Shown here: piece by piece, positions 1 through 8,410 of the stretch
Position numbering within the stretch: the first letter of the stretch is position 1
Layout of the letters: each line of letters begins with the position of its first letter
Source of the DNA: a bacterium
GTDB lineage: Bacteria; Bacteroidota; Bacteroidia; B-17B0; Aurantibacillaceae
Length of the DNA stretch: 64,000 bases
Direction of reading: 5' to 3'
NCBI GenBank assembly: GCA_029945625.1
Contig: JAQSCW010000032.1
Location: 1 to 64,000, forward strand
Notes under the pieces: model-generated
What the model was told of the DNA's origin: nothing
What the model saw: the letters and a program-made list of their open reading frames with translations, nothing else
The model's database searches: none
Translations under genes and position numbers: made by a program

Positions 1-219
1 GCAAAGAGACAGGCGTGGCTGTGGGCTTTCCACTACAATCGCTCACGCAGCAATCTAGTTGTTTCCAATTATAAAAAAAAATCCAAGGAATAACTAATCT
101 ACATTTCCTCAACAATTCCGATTGATCCCAATTTAATTCAATGGATTCATATCGGGTCTTTCTCGAAAAATGAAGTGTTCAGCCCTTCTACAGGCTTTTC
201 CCACGATAACATTATTTAG

Positions 220-250
220 TTTTATTAATGAATTAAAGCCTGTATTTTTA
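220..250 (+). promoter_or_regulatory. Putative Bacteroidota-type promoter of the thiolase gene
   Basis: TTTT at 220-223 is followed after 19 bases by TATTTTTA at 243-250, one mismatch away from TAnnTTTG. This spacing is that of the housekeeping sigma consensus of the phylum. The start codon lies 22 bases downstream, which fits a short leader. Nothing else recognisable is seen between 94 and 219. Confidence 0.35.
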
Positions 251-271
251 CATCAAATACCGGAACTAGTT

Positions 272-1477
272 ATGAAACAAGCATACATCATTAACGGATT
301 AAGAACCGCCATCGGAAATTTTGGGGGTACCCTTTCTACTGTGCGAACAGATGATTTGGCGGCCTTTGTGCTGAAAGAACTCCTGGCAAAAAATCAGGGC
401 ATTGACGCGCAGCAGATTGGCGATGTGATAATGGGTTGCGCCAATCAGGCCGGTGAAGATAACCGCAATGTGGCCCGCATGGCCTCTCTTTTGGCAGGAC
501 TCCCTATTACGGTACCGGGAGAAACGGTAAATCGTTTATGCGCCAGTGGGCTAAGTGCGTCTATTAATGCGGCAAGAGCCATTCAGTGTGGCGAAGAACA
601 CCTCATGATTGCGGCGGGTGTTGAGAATATGACCCGTGGTCCCTTGGTATTAAGTAAAGCCTCGGGCGCATTTGGACGTGACCAGCAATTGTATGACAGC
701 AGTTTCGGCTGGCGTTTTATCAATCCTAAAATGAAAGAACAATTCGGTGTTGACGCCATGGGCGATACCGCCGAAAACGTGGCCAAAAAGTATACTATCA
801 GCCGCGCCGATCAGGATCAATTTGCCTTGTGGAGTCAGCAGAAAGCCGCAAAAGCAGTAGAAAATAAACGTTTCGAAAAAGAGATCGTTGCCCTTCCCAT
901 TCCTCAAAAAAAAGGAGAGGCAATACTTTTTTCAAAAGACGAATTTGCAAAACCAAAAACAACTTTAGAAGGCCTTTCGGGATTAAAACCTTCCTTTAAA
1001 AAAGAAGGCACCGTGACGGCAGGCAATGCAAGCGGTTTAAATGATGGTGCTGCAGCCATGCTGCTTGCAAGTGAAGAAGGTATCAAAAAATACAACCTAA
1101 AGCCATTGGCACGAATTGTTTCCTCTGCTGTAGTTGGTGTGGAACCGCGCATCATGGGCATTGGTCCGGTGGCTGCTGCCAACAAAGCGCTTCAAAGAGC
1201 AGGTTTGAGTTTTAAAGATCTTGATTTGATTGAACTCAACGAAGCGTTTGCCGCACAGAGTCTCGCCTGCACCAGGGCCTGGGGACTTTCAGATACCGAT
1301 GAACGAATCAATATTAACGGTGGTGCCATTGCATTGGGTCACCCGCTTGGCATGAGTGGTGCCCGCCTGTTAATTTCTGCGGCCATCGACCTCAACCTCC
1401 ATCAAAAAAGGTACGCGCTCGTCACCATGTGTATAGGCGTTGGTCAGGGTTATGCAGCGGTAATTGAACGTGCATAA
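272..1477 (+). CDS. Acetyl-CoA C-acyltransferase (3-oxoadipyl-CoA thiolase-like)
   Basis: Thiolase of 401 residues, the usual length of the family. It has the N-terminal nucleophile Cys90 in NRLCASG, the second-domain NEAFAAQ loop, the GHP motif with His357, and the C-terminal acid/base Cys387 in CIGVGQG. The stretch around 140-155 (YDSSFGWRFINPKM) resembles PcaF/PaaJ 3-oxoadipyl-CoA thiolases more than FadA, so aromatic or phenylacetate degradation is possible, but no other gene of those pathways is nearby. The open frame continues upstream to 170; the ATG at 272 is chosen because MKQAYIINGLRTAIG is the normal thiolase start. A cytosolic degradative thiolase is secure; the exact acyl substrate is inferred. 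Confidence 0.9.
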   Translation: MKQAYIINGLRTAIGNFGGTLSTVRTDDLAAFVLKELLAKNQGIDAQQIGDVIMGCANQAGEDNRNVARMASLLAGLPITVPGETVNRLCASGLSASINAARAIQCGEEHLMIAAGVENMTRGPLVLSKASGAFGRDQQLYDSSFGWRFINPKMKEQFGVDAMGDTAENVAKKYTISRADQDQFALWSQQKAAKAVENKRFEKEIVALPIPQKKGEAILFSKDEFAKPKTTLEGLSGLKPSFKKEGTVTAGNASGLNDGAAAMLLASEEGIKKYNLKPLARIVSSAVVGVEPRIMGIGPVAAANKALQRAGLSFKDLDLIELNEAFAAQSLACTRAWGLSDTDERININGGAIALGHPLGMSGARLLISAAIDLNLHQKRYALVTMCIGVGQGYAAVIERA

Positions 1478-1540
1478 GAAACCTGAAAAGAAAAATACAT
1501 TTAGTAATTTAGTGCATCTCATTTTATTAGAACGGATACC

Positions 1541-2191
1541 ATGATACACAATTTAGCATTAACAAATTCGGTCCTTAATCAATTCATTGCCGAAATCAGA
1601 GATGTTGAAATACAAAAAGACAGCATGCGTTTTCGAAAAAATTTGGAACGGATTGGCGAGATCTTTGCCTATGAAATTAGTAAAACCTTGACGTATGCCC
1701 CCGTACAAATAACAACTCCCCTGGGTATTGCCGATACACAGCTACTGATGACGCCTCCTGTTATTGCAACTATTCTGCGGGCCGGACTTCCCTTGCACCA
1801 AGGCATTCTGAATTTTTTTGACAAATCTCAAAATGCATTTGTGGGTGCTTACCGCAAACATCACCGAAACAATACATTTGAAATTGCCATGGAATATTTT
1901 TCAGGACCGGATGTAACAGATAAAGTCGTGATACTTTGTGATCCTATGCTGGCTACCGGTTCATCTATTGTATTAACGTACAAAGCCATGTTAGCCAAAG
2001 GCACGCCGAAACATGTTCACATTGTTTCTGCCATTGCCAGCCAAGAAGGTCTCGATTATGTAAGAGCCCACATGCCTACCACACATTTTACGCTTTGGTG
2101 CGCAGCCATCGATCAGGAATTAACTGCGCAGGCTTATATTGTTCCGGGATTGGGTGATGCCGGCGATCTTGCGTTTGGAGAAAAACAATAA
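1541..2191 (+). CDS. upp: Uracil phosphoribosyltransferase
   Basis: Pyrimidine salvage enzyme that converts uracil and PRPP to UMP. The protein has 216 residues. It carries the PRPP-binding loop CDPMLATGSS, the RAGLPLHQG segment typical of UPRTases, and the uracil-binding C-terminus PGLGDAGDLAFG. It starts 63 bases after the thiolase, and its stop codon is separated by one base from the bshC start, so upp and bshC are probably co-transcribed. Nothing unusual is seen. Confidence 0.95.
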   Translation: MIHNLALTNSVLNQFIAEIRDVEIQKDSMRFRKNLERIGEIFAYEISKTLTYAPVQITTPLGIADTQLLMTPPVIATILRAGLPLHQGILNFFDKSQNAFVGAYRKHHRNNTFEIAMEYFSGPDVTDKVVILCDPMLATGSSIVLTYKAMLAKGTPKHVHIVSAIASQEGLDYVRAHMPTTHFTLWCAAIDQELTAQAYIVPGLGDAGDLAFGEKQ

Positions 2192-2192
2192 T

Positions 2193-3788
2193 ATGTTCAA
2201 ACAGTCGGAAATCCCTTTACAAGACTCCGGTGTATTAAATAAGCTGGTGGGAGATTACCTCAATAAAAGGGAATCCCTTCTGCCGTTTTACAGCTACTAT
2301 CCAGATCTGTCCGGTTTTAAACAACTCCTCACTACACAACCTTATACCGGTTTCAATCGTGATGTTCTTTGCTCATCTCTTCTCCAGCAGGCAGAGAGCG
2401 TTTCAAACAGTTCCGAAAGTAGTCTCGCAGCGATAAAAAAACTGCATCAAAAGAATTGTTACACCATTACCACCGGTCACCAGTTGTGTTTATTTACCGG
2501 ACCCCTTTATTTTATTTATAAATTATTTTCGGCCGTAACGCTCGCCGAACAATTAAAGAAAGAATTTCCCGAAAATGAATTTGTCCCGGTCTACTGGATG
2601 GCGGGTGAAGATCACGATTTTGCGGAGGTTAACCACTTTCATGTGAATGGAAAAAAGATAGAATGGAGCAGTGAGCAAAGTGGTGCCGTTGGAGATTTTA
2701 AAACAAACGAATTAAAACATGTAGTTCCCCAACTCAGAGAGAGTTTTGGTATATCGGCACATGCCAATGAACTCATCGCTCTTTTTGAAAGATCTTATCT
2801 CACACATGCTAACCTGGCGCTCGCCACTCGTTATCTCGTAAATGAGCTTTTTGGTGCCTACGGACTCGTGGTACTCGATGCAGATGACCGGGAATTAAAA
2901 TCTCAATTCAGGGACGAACTTAGCAAAGATCTTTTTCAAAATTTGTCTTATCAAATGGTGAATGATTCCATTCAAAAACTGGAAGCACAGGGTTATAAAG
3001 CACAGGTAAATCCACGGCCCATTAATTGTTTTTATTCCGACAAGGGAATCAGGGCCCGCATTGAAATGGAAGGTGAAAATTACAGAGTGATGGGAACAAA
3101 TCTTTTGTTCAGCAAAATGGAATTGGAAACCATCTTAAAAGAGAGCCCCGAGAAGATTAGTCCAAATGTAGTTCTGCGACCACTTTACCAGCAGAAGATT
3201 CTCCCCAATCTGGCTTATGTAGGCGGCCCCGGTGAACTGGCCTATTGGCTCGAATTCAAAACAAATTTTGAGGCGATGGGGATCCTATTTCCGATTTTGG
3301 TGCCTCGTAAGTTTATTTGTATAGTGGATAAACCAACAGCGTCCCGGATAAATAAATTAAACCTCAGCCCAACAAATTTTTTCAAAACTGAGCAGGAATT
3401 GCTTCATGAAGTTCTACTGAGATCGAATAAAATTTTTGATCTCGAAAAAGAAAAAGAGCGTGTGCGGGAATTGTTTTCGGAAATACTCAAAAAAACACAT
3501 CTCATTGATCAAAGTCTCGATAAAAAAGTGGCCGCCGATTTGCAGAGAGCGCTTAATAGTCTCGAAAGCATAAACACCAAAACAAACAGGGCGCTCCGGA
3601 AGAAGTCGGAAGTGGAGCGCGGGCAAATAAGAACCGTTAAAGAAAAACTATTTCCAAATTCTGTTCCGCAAGAACGTTTTGAGAATTTTTCGTCATTTTA
3701 TCTGGCGCAAGGACCGGAATTCTTTAAACAGATCAGTGCCCTGGCCGATCCACTTGGTTTGACGCTTTCCATTCTGATAGAAGAATAA
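2193..3788 (+). CDS. bshC: Bacillithiol biosynthesis cysteine-adding enzyme BshC
   Basis: BshC is thought to add cysteine to glucosaminyl-malate in the last step of bacillithiol synthesis, which supplies the low-molecular-weight thiol in Firmicutes and many Bacteroidota. The product has 531 residues, the family length. It contains the signature TTGHQLCLFTGPLYFIYK early in the protein, the VYWMAGEDHDFAEVNH segment, and a charged coiled-coil region in the C-terminal third (EKEKERVRELF onward). The start at 2193 is preferred over the in-frame codon at 2139 because it follows the upp stop directly and gives the normal N-terminus. bshA and bshB are not in this window. Confidence 0.92.
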   Translation: MFKQSEIPLQDSGVLNKLVGDYLNKRESLLPFYSYYPDLSGFKQLLTTQPYTGFNRDVLCSSLLQQAESVSNSSESSLAAIKKLHQKNCYTITTGHQLCLFTGPLYFIYKLFSAVTLAEQLKKEFPENEFVPVYWMAGEDHDFAEVNHFHVNGKKIEWSSEQSGAVGDFKTNELKHVVPQLRESFGISAHANELIALFERSYLTHANLALATRYLVNELFGAYGLVVLDADDRELKSQFRDELSKDLFQNLSYQMVNDSIQKLEAQGYKAQVNPRPINCFYSDKGIRARIEMEGENYRVMGTNLLFSKMELETILKESPEKISPNVVLRPLYQQKILPNLAYVGGPGELAYWLEFKTNFEAMGILFPILVPRKFICIVDKPTASRINKLNLSPTNFFKTEQELLHEVLLRSNKIFDLEKEKERVRELFSEILKKTHLIDQSLDKKVAADLQRALNSLESINTKTNRALRKKSEVERGQIRTVKEKLFPNSVPQERFENFSSFYLAQGPEFFKQISALADPLGLTLSILIEE

Positions 3789-3869
3789 ACAAAATTAGGA
3801 AATCGGAATTTTTCTGACATTTTTGAACCGGAATCCATGGAACTCACAGTGCCGGAATGGAATGCCTAC

Positions 3870-3900
3870 TTTTAAATGTCTTTCCTTAAGTGTATCTTTG
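3870..3900 (+). promoter_or_regulatory. Putative promoter of the SCO pair
   Basis: TATCTTTG at 3893-3900 is an exact TAnnTTTG match. TTTT at 3870-3873 lies exactly 19 bases upstream at the -33 position. It sits in the 176-base gap after bshC, 64 bases before the first SCO-like start, and would separate this pair from the upp-bshC unit. Confidence 0.55.
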
Positions 3901-3964
3901 CACCTTAATTTAAAAAGCAAACGTTCTGACCCGGAACATAGCAGCACAAGAAGAAAAAAGAATC

Positions 3965-4615
3965 ATGAAAAATAAAAAGTGGCTTCTCATTTTTATCATT
4001 GCCTTTCCCTCTTTTTTTTGGCTTATCCTCGAAAGCAGCAAGATCAATTCTAAAAAACTGCCCCACTATGGTCCAAAACTAGTAAAGGAAAAAAATGATA
4101 CCTTGTATTACCGGGTGACAGATCGTTTTTATTCAGGTTTGTCCACACCCACCCTTACAACATTAAGTCGTGAAAAGTATCCTCTCTATGCCATTGTATT
4201 CATTCAATCAAAATTTAGAAAAGATGCCTATCGTCTCACCGGATTGTGGGAGTACCTGAATTATAAAAAAGACAAAGTAAAACACATTCCTTTTATTTTG
4301 GTTACTGAATCAGAAAATGGGAGCTCCCAGGCGTACGAGGAGTTAAGTAAACTTAGTCAAAGTCCGAATGTTCATTTTTACCATTGGCAAAAGTCGGGAT
4401 TTGACAGCCTTGTAAAATCGTATTTTGAGCAAAAACCTTATTATATTGATTACAGCTTCTTTATGCTGGTTGACGCGAACCGTAACATTAGGGGATATTA
4501 CGATGCCCGTTATGTATCTGAAATGAAACGGCTCATTGAGGAATATCAGCATTTACGTTTAAAAGAAGAAAAAACCTTAATACTAAAAGAAAATGAGATT
4601 AGGAAAGAACCTTAG
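3965..4615 (+). CDS. Membrane-anchored SCO-like protein without cysteines
   Basis: Protein of 216 residues with one N-terminal hydrophobic segment (about 5-23) and an extracytoplasmic body. Its beginning (LPHYGPKLVKEKNDTLYYRV) and end (DANRNIRGYYDARYVSEMKRLIEEY) align by eye with the next gene, a genuine SCO protein (LPIYGEKKVEKGDTVYH; DGKGRIRGLYDGTDIAEVKKLIDAI). It contains no cysteine at all, so the CxxxC copper/disulfide site of SCO1/SenC is absent, and the histidine ligand region reads YSFFMLVD. It overlaps the next gene by 23 bases, so the two are made together. Role is unknown; a structural partner or regulator of the catalytic SCO is inferred. Confidence 0.75.
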   Translation: MKNKKWLLIFIIAFPSFFWLILESSKINSKKLPHYGPKLVKEKNDTLYYRVTDRFYSGLSTPTLTTLSREKYPLYAIVFIQSKFRKDAYRLTGLWEYLNYKKDKVKHIPFILVTESENGSSQAYEELSKLSQSPNVHFYHWQKSGFDSLVKSYFEQKPYYIDYSFFMLVDANRNIRGYYDARYVSEMKRLIEEYQHLRLKEEKTLILKENEIRKEP

Positions 4616-5222
4616 TTTAATCGCCACATTACCGATTCTGTTTTTATTGGAAAGTTGCGCAAGCAGCCCAAAACAATTACTTCCAATATACGGAGAGAAG
4701 AAGGTAGAGAAAGGGGATACAGTTTATCACACTATTTCCAATTTTTCACTCACCAATCAATATGGAGAAATGGTGAATGGAAAATCCATGGCGAATAAGA
4801 TCTGTGTGGCGAATTTCTTTTTTGCCACCTGTCAGAGTATTTGTCCGGCCATGAGCACCAATTTGGTGGAAGTTCAAAAGGAATTTGAAAAAGACACGAC
4901 TGTACTCATTATCTCACACTCTGTTAATCCACTTCACGACACCGTTGAAGTATTGATGAACTATGCCAACACCTACGGGGCAGTAAAAAATAAATGGCAT
5001 TTTTTGACCGGGGAAAAGAAACAAATCTATGATCTTGCCAAATACAGCTATCTGGTGAACGCTATTGAGGATGATGGCACACCGGAAGGATTTCTTCACA
5101 GCGAATTGCTTTTGTTGGTTGATGGAAAGGGGCGTATACGGGGATTGTATGATGGTACCGATATAGCAGAAGTGAAAAAATTAATTGATGCAATCCATCT
5201 TTTGAAAAAGGAAGCCAATTAA
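4593..5222 (+). CDS. SCO1/SenC family lipoprotein
   Basis: Thioredoxin-fold copper chaperone or thiol-disulfide protein of the type used in cytochrome c oxidase CuA assembly. The protein has 209 residues. It starts with a lipoprotein signal (LLFLLESC region, lipid Cys22). It has the CxxxC metal site at Cys80 and Cys84 (FATCQSICPAM) and the conserved His169 (GFLHSELLLLVD), so all three copper ligands are present. It is the second gene of a two-gene unit with the cysteine-free paralogue. No oxidase genes are in the window, so the client is unknown. Confidence 0.88.
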   Translation: MRLGKNLSLIATLPILFLLESCASSPKQLLPIYGEKKVEKGDTVYHTISNFSLTNQYGEMVNGKSMANKICVANFFFATCQSICPAMSTNLVEVQKEFEKDTTVLIISHSVNPLHDTVEVLMNYANTYGAVKNKWHFLTGEKKQIYDLAKYSYLVNAIEDDGTPEGFLHSELLLLVDGKGRIRGLYDGTDIAEVKKLIDAIHLLKKEAN

Positions 5223-5266
5223 ATTATGGGCCTACATGGCTTATTGCTTTCTAATGACAGGTTGAA

Positions 5267-5294
5267 AAAAACCCGGACCATGGCCCGGGTTTTC
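5267..5294. terminator. Bidirectional terminator between convergent genes
   Basis: An inverted repeat with AAAACCCGG and CCGGGTTTT arms around an 8-base loop lies between the SCO gene and the oppositely oriented thioredoxin-like genes. A-run and T-run on either side make it usable from both strands. Confidence 0.7.
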
Positions 5295-5312
5295 ATTTGA
5301 ATAAAATGGAAG

Positions 5313-6839
5313 TTATTTTTTGGGACTATTGTTTTGTTTTTCAATCAACTCTAAGGTCTTCAACATGTCAACCACCTGCTCAGCCCCTAGTCGCTTGGCT
5401 TTAATCTTTTTGTCTTTGTCGAGGATATAGATCACCGGTGTGGAATAAATATCAAAACGTTCTTTCAGATTATTGAGATGAACAGGGTCGTATACATGAA
5501 TAAAATCTGTCAATTTCTTCTCTATTAAAAATTTTCTCCAGGTATCAAATAATTCGTCCTTCGTTTGAACGGCAAATACTTTGTAATCAATGCTGCTCTT
5601 AATTGCTTTCAGATCTTCATGTAATTTGGGGATTTCGGTTTGACAATGTCCGCAGTCAACAGCCCAAAATACCAGAATGGTGTATTTCGCATTCACTTGG
5701 TAAAGCGTTTTGAACATCGGGGTCAATTTCTCGACGTTTTTATAATACAGATCGGTTATACTTTTACTAGTATTTGCCGTATCAAATCCCATCTTTCGTA
5801 CTTCTTTGCCGCGGGCCGTATCAATCATATAGAGTTCCGAGACTTTTGCGTCCAAGAGTAGATTTCGCATAATGTTTACACGTTCACGTATTTTCTCAAC
5901 GGTCTCTTCGGTGTACACATCTTTTGCCCTGCCACTCAGAATATATTTATCGGCAATGGCAACAAATACCTTATCAAAACCCATAATCTTACTTTGCTCA
6001 TATTTGTAAGTAAAGTACCCTATCAATAAATTGTAAACCAAACTGCCTTCGTTGCATTTGGCCATCACCTTATTTATTTCCTGAATAACAGTATCAGGAT
6101 GGTTGAGGATCACGTTGTCAAAATATTTTTTCACACGGTCGTCAAAAAAAGGTGTGCGAATGATCCGCTCATCTTTAAAATCAACGCCATCGAAAAAGTG
6201 ATTTTTATAATAATAGTATTGGTAAACACTGTCGGGACGACCATTGCTGGCCTTTGGAATAGTAAGAGGTTCCTTTTCAGTTTTCAAATTCATCACATCG
6301 TAAACAAAGGTGCCTTTCATTTTCAACATAAAGTCTGCATCAAATTTCTTCACATCGTCGTTCAATAACTTTACTTTCTCATTCATAAACGCAATACTAT
6401 CGGTCTTGCTCATACCAACGGTCTTCTCACGCATCTTAACAAAATCCTGATTTTTAGCGGTAATATACTTGATGTAAGAAAAAAACTGCTCATTTTCTTT
6501 GTTGCCTGTTGATTTCAGATTGGCAACCACATCTGCCACATCGGTGCTCAGGGTAAAATTTTGGTTTTCATTGATAAAAAAATCGAAGTAAATCGATTTG
6601 GCTTCACTCACCAAGGTATACACACCTTTATCCAATTCTTTTTTTCCTTTGAAGCGAATCTGGCCGTTCTTAATGTTCTTACATGTATCAGCAATGTATT
6701 GCTGGTCGAAGGTGTATTTTACCAGGTACACCATGGTGTCCTTGCTTCCTTTAAAATTAACTTTAATATCATATCCCTGTGATTTGGTTCCCGTTGAAAG
6801 TAGCAGGATAGATGAAAGTAAAAGAATTAATTTTTTCAT
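5313..6839 (-). CDS. Secreted thioredoxin-like (DUF4369/DUF5106-TlpA) protein, copy 1 of 3
   Basis: Protein of 508 residues. A Sec signal peptide (about 1-20) is followed by a DUF4369-like beta domain (about 22-110), a DUF5106-like helical middle (about 120-330) and a C-terminal TlpA/AhpC-TSA thioredoxin domain. The redox motif is Cys396-GHC399 in FWAVDCGHCQTE, with the cis-proline in YSTPVIYILD near 468. The protein should act in the periplasm or be surface-bound as a thiol-disulfide protein; the substrate is unknown. It is the last of three tandem paralogues on the minus strand, 23 bases after copy 2, and its last 150 residues are close to identical to copy 2, which points to recent duplication or gene conversion. 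Confidence 0.88.
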   Translation of the reverse strand: MKKLILLLSSILLLSTGTKSQGYDIKVNFKGSKDTMVYLVKYTFDQQYIADTCKNIKNGQIRFKGKKELDKGVYTLVSEAKSIYFDFFINENQNFTLSTDVADVVANLKSTGNKENEQFFSYIKYITAKNQDFVKMREKTVGMSKTDSIAFMNEKVKLLNDDVKKFDADFMLKMKGTFVYDVMNLKTEKEPLTIPKASNGRPDSVYQYYYYKNHFFDGVDFKDERIIRTPFFDDRVKKYFDNVILNHPDTVIQEINKVMAKCNEGSLVYNLLIGYFTYKYEQSKIMGFDKVFVAIADKYILSGRAKDVYTEETVEKIRERVNIMRNLLLDAKVSELYMIDTARGKEVRKMGFDTANTSKSITDLYYKNVEKLTPMFKTLYQVNAKYTILVFWAVDCGHCQTEIPKLHEDLKAIKSSIDYKVFAVQTKDELFDTWRKFLIEKKLTDFIHVYDPVHLNNLKERFDIYSTPVIYILDKDKKIKAKRLGAEQVVDMLKTLELIEKQNNSPKK

Positions 6840-6862
6840 TTCGTTCTTATTTTTATGGTTTA

Positions 6863-8380
6863 TTATTTTGTTTCCGGTTTGTCAGTGCTTTCGAGGTATT
6901 TCAAATAATCAACCACTTGTTCGGCTCCCAAACGCTTGGCTTTTATTTTTTTGTCTTTATCCAATATATAGATAACGGGGGTGCTGTAAATATCAAAACG
7001 TTCTTTCAGATTATTGAGGTGAATGGGATCATACACATGAATAAAATCGGTTACTTTTTTTTCGATGATAAATTTTCTCCAGGTATCAAAGAGTTCATCT
7101 TTGGTTTGAACCGCAAATACCTTTACATCAATCTTCCCTTTCCCCGTTTTTAAGTTCTCATGTAATTTGGGGATCTCTGTCTGACAATGACCGCAATCGG
7201 CTGCCCAAAAAACGAGCACCGTGTACTTGGCTTTCACCTGATACAAGGTTTTGAACATGGGGGTGAGTTTCTCGATGTTTTTATAATACAAATCGGTAAC
7301 ACTCTTGCTTGAGGAAGCCGTGTCAAATCCCATCTTGCGAACCACTTTACCGCCCGTAGTATCAATCATGTATAATTCCGCTACTTGTGCATCCATCAAT
7401 AAGTTTCGCATAATATCGAGCCGTTCTTTGATCTTCTTCACTGTTTCTTCGGTATACACCCCGCTGGCTTTGCCCGTGAGAATATACGTATCACCCAAAT
7501 GCACAAACACTTTATCAAAACCAATTATTTTGCTCTGCTCATACTTGTAGGTAAAGTAGCCGATCAGTTGATTGTAAATAGGTCCGCCTTCAACGCATTT
7601 GGCCAACATTTTGTCAATTTCCTGAATTACGGTATCGGGGTGGTTCACAATTACTCGGTCAAAATAAGATTTCACGCGGTCGTCAAACAGTGGGGTCCGC
7701 ATGATTCTGCTATCTTTAAAATCCACCCCATCAAAATAGTGCGACTTATAATAGTAGTATGAATAAATGCTATCGGGCCTTCCGTTTGATGCTTTTGGAA
7801 TATTAAGGGGCTCCTTCTCAGTTTTGAGATTCATAAAATCATACACGAATGTACCTTTCACTTTTTGCATGTACTCGGCATCGTACTTCTTGGCATCGGC
7901 CATAAATACGGTGATCTTTTCCTGCACAAATTTAGTACTGTCGGCCTTATTCATGCCTTTAGTTTGTTCCAGCACCTTGCCGAACTCCTTGTTCTTTCCG
8001 GCCACAAATCTCAAATAAGAAAAAAACAAGTCATTGTCTTTACTACCTACCACCGACAAGCTGCCATTAGGGTCATTCGCGTCGGCTGAGATCGTCATTT
8101 TTTCAGAATCGTTGATAAAGAATTCGAAATACACGGTGGTAGCCTGGCTCACCAAGACATACATTCCTTTGTCTAGATCTTTAGTTCCCTTAAAAACGAT
8201 GGCTCCGTTTTTAAAATTTTTGCAGGTGTCCACCACAAATTGCTGATCCCAATTGTATTTTACTAAAAACACCAGGGAATCTTTGCAACCCTTGAAATTA
8301 ATTTTGATATCGTAGCCCTGTGCGAAGGAGTGAGAAATGCTAGCTGCGAAAACAACGAATGTAAGAATGAATTTTTTCAT
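6863..8380 (-). CDS. Secreted thioredoxin-like (DUF4369/DUF5106-TlpA) protein, copy 2 of 3
   Basis: Protein of 505 residues with the same plan as its neighbours: signal peptide ending near FAQG, DUF4369-like domain, DUF5106-like middle, and TlpA domain with Cys396-GHC399 (FWAADCGHCQTE) and cis-Pro in YSTPVIY. The middle block RIMRTPLFDDRVKSYFDRVI is shared with copies 1 and 3. It lies between copies 1 and 3 with gaps of 23 and 30 bases, so all three probably form one transcript from the promoter upstream of copy 3. The redox chemistry is well supported by the motif; partners are unknown. Confidence 0.88.
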   Translation of the reverse strand: MKKFILTFVVFAASISHSFAQGYDIKINFKGCKDSLVFLVKYNWDQQFVVDTCKNFKNGAIVFKGTKDLDKGMYVLVSQATTVYFEFFINDSEKMTISADANDPNGSLSVVGSKDNDLFFSYLRFVAGKNKEFGKVLEQTKGMNKADSTKFVQEKITVFMADAKKYDAEYMQKVKGTFVYDFMNLKTEKEPLNIPKASNGRPDSIYSYYYYKSHYFDGVDFKDSRIMRTPLFDDRVKSYFDRVIVNHPDTVIQEIDKMLAKCVEGGPIYNQLIGYFTYKYEQSKIIGFDKVFVHLGDTYILTGKASGVYTEETVKKIKERLDIMRNLLMDAQVAELYMIDTTGGKVVRKMGFDTASSSKSVTDLYYKNIEKLTPMFKTLYQVKAKYTVLVFWAADCGHCQTEIPKLHENLKTGKGKIDVKVFAVQTKDELFDTWRKFIIEKKVTDFIHVYDPIHLNNLKERFDIYSTPVIYILDKDKKIKAKRLGAEQVVDYLKYLESTDKPETK

Positions 8381-8410
8381 TTTTCTAGATTGGATGAATA
8401 GGATACGGAT

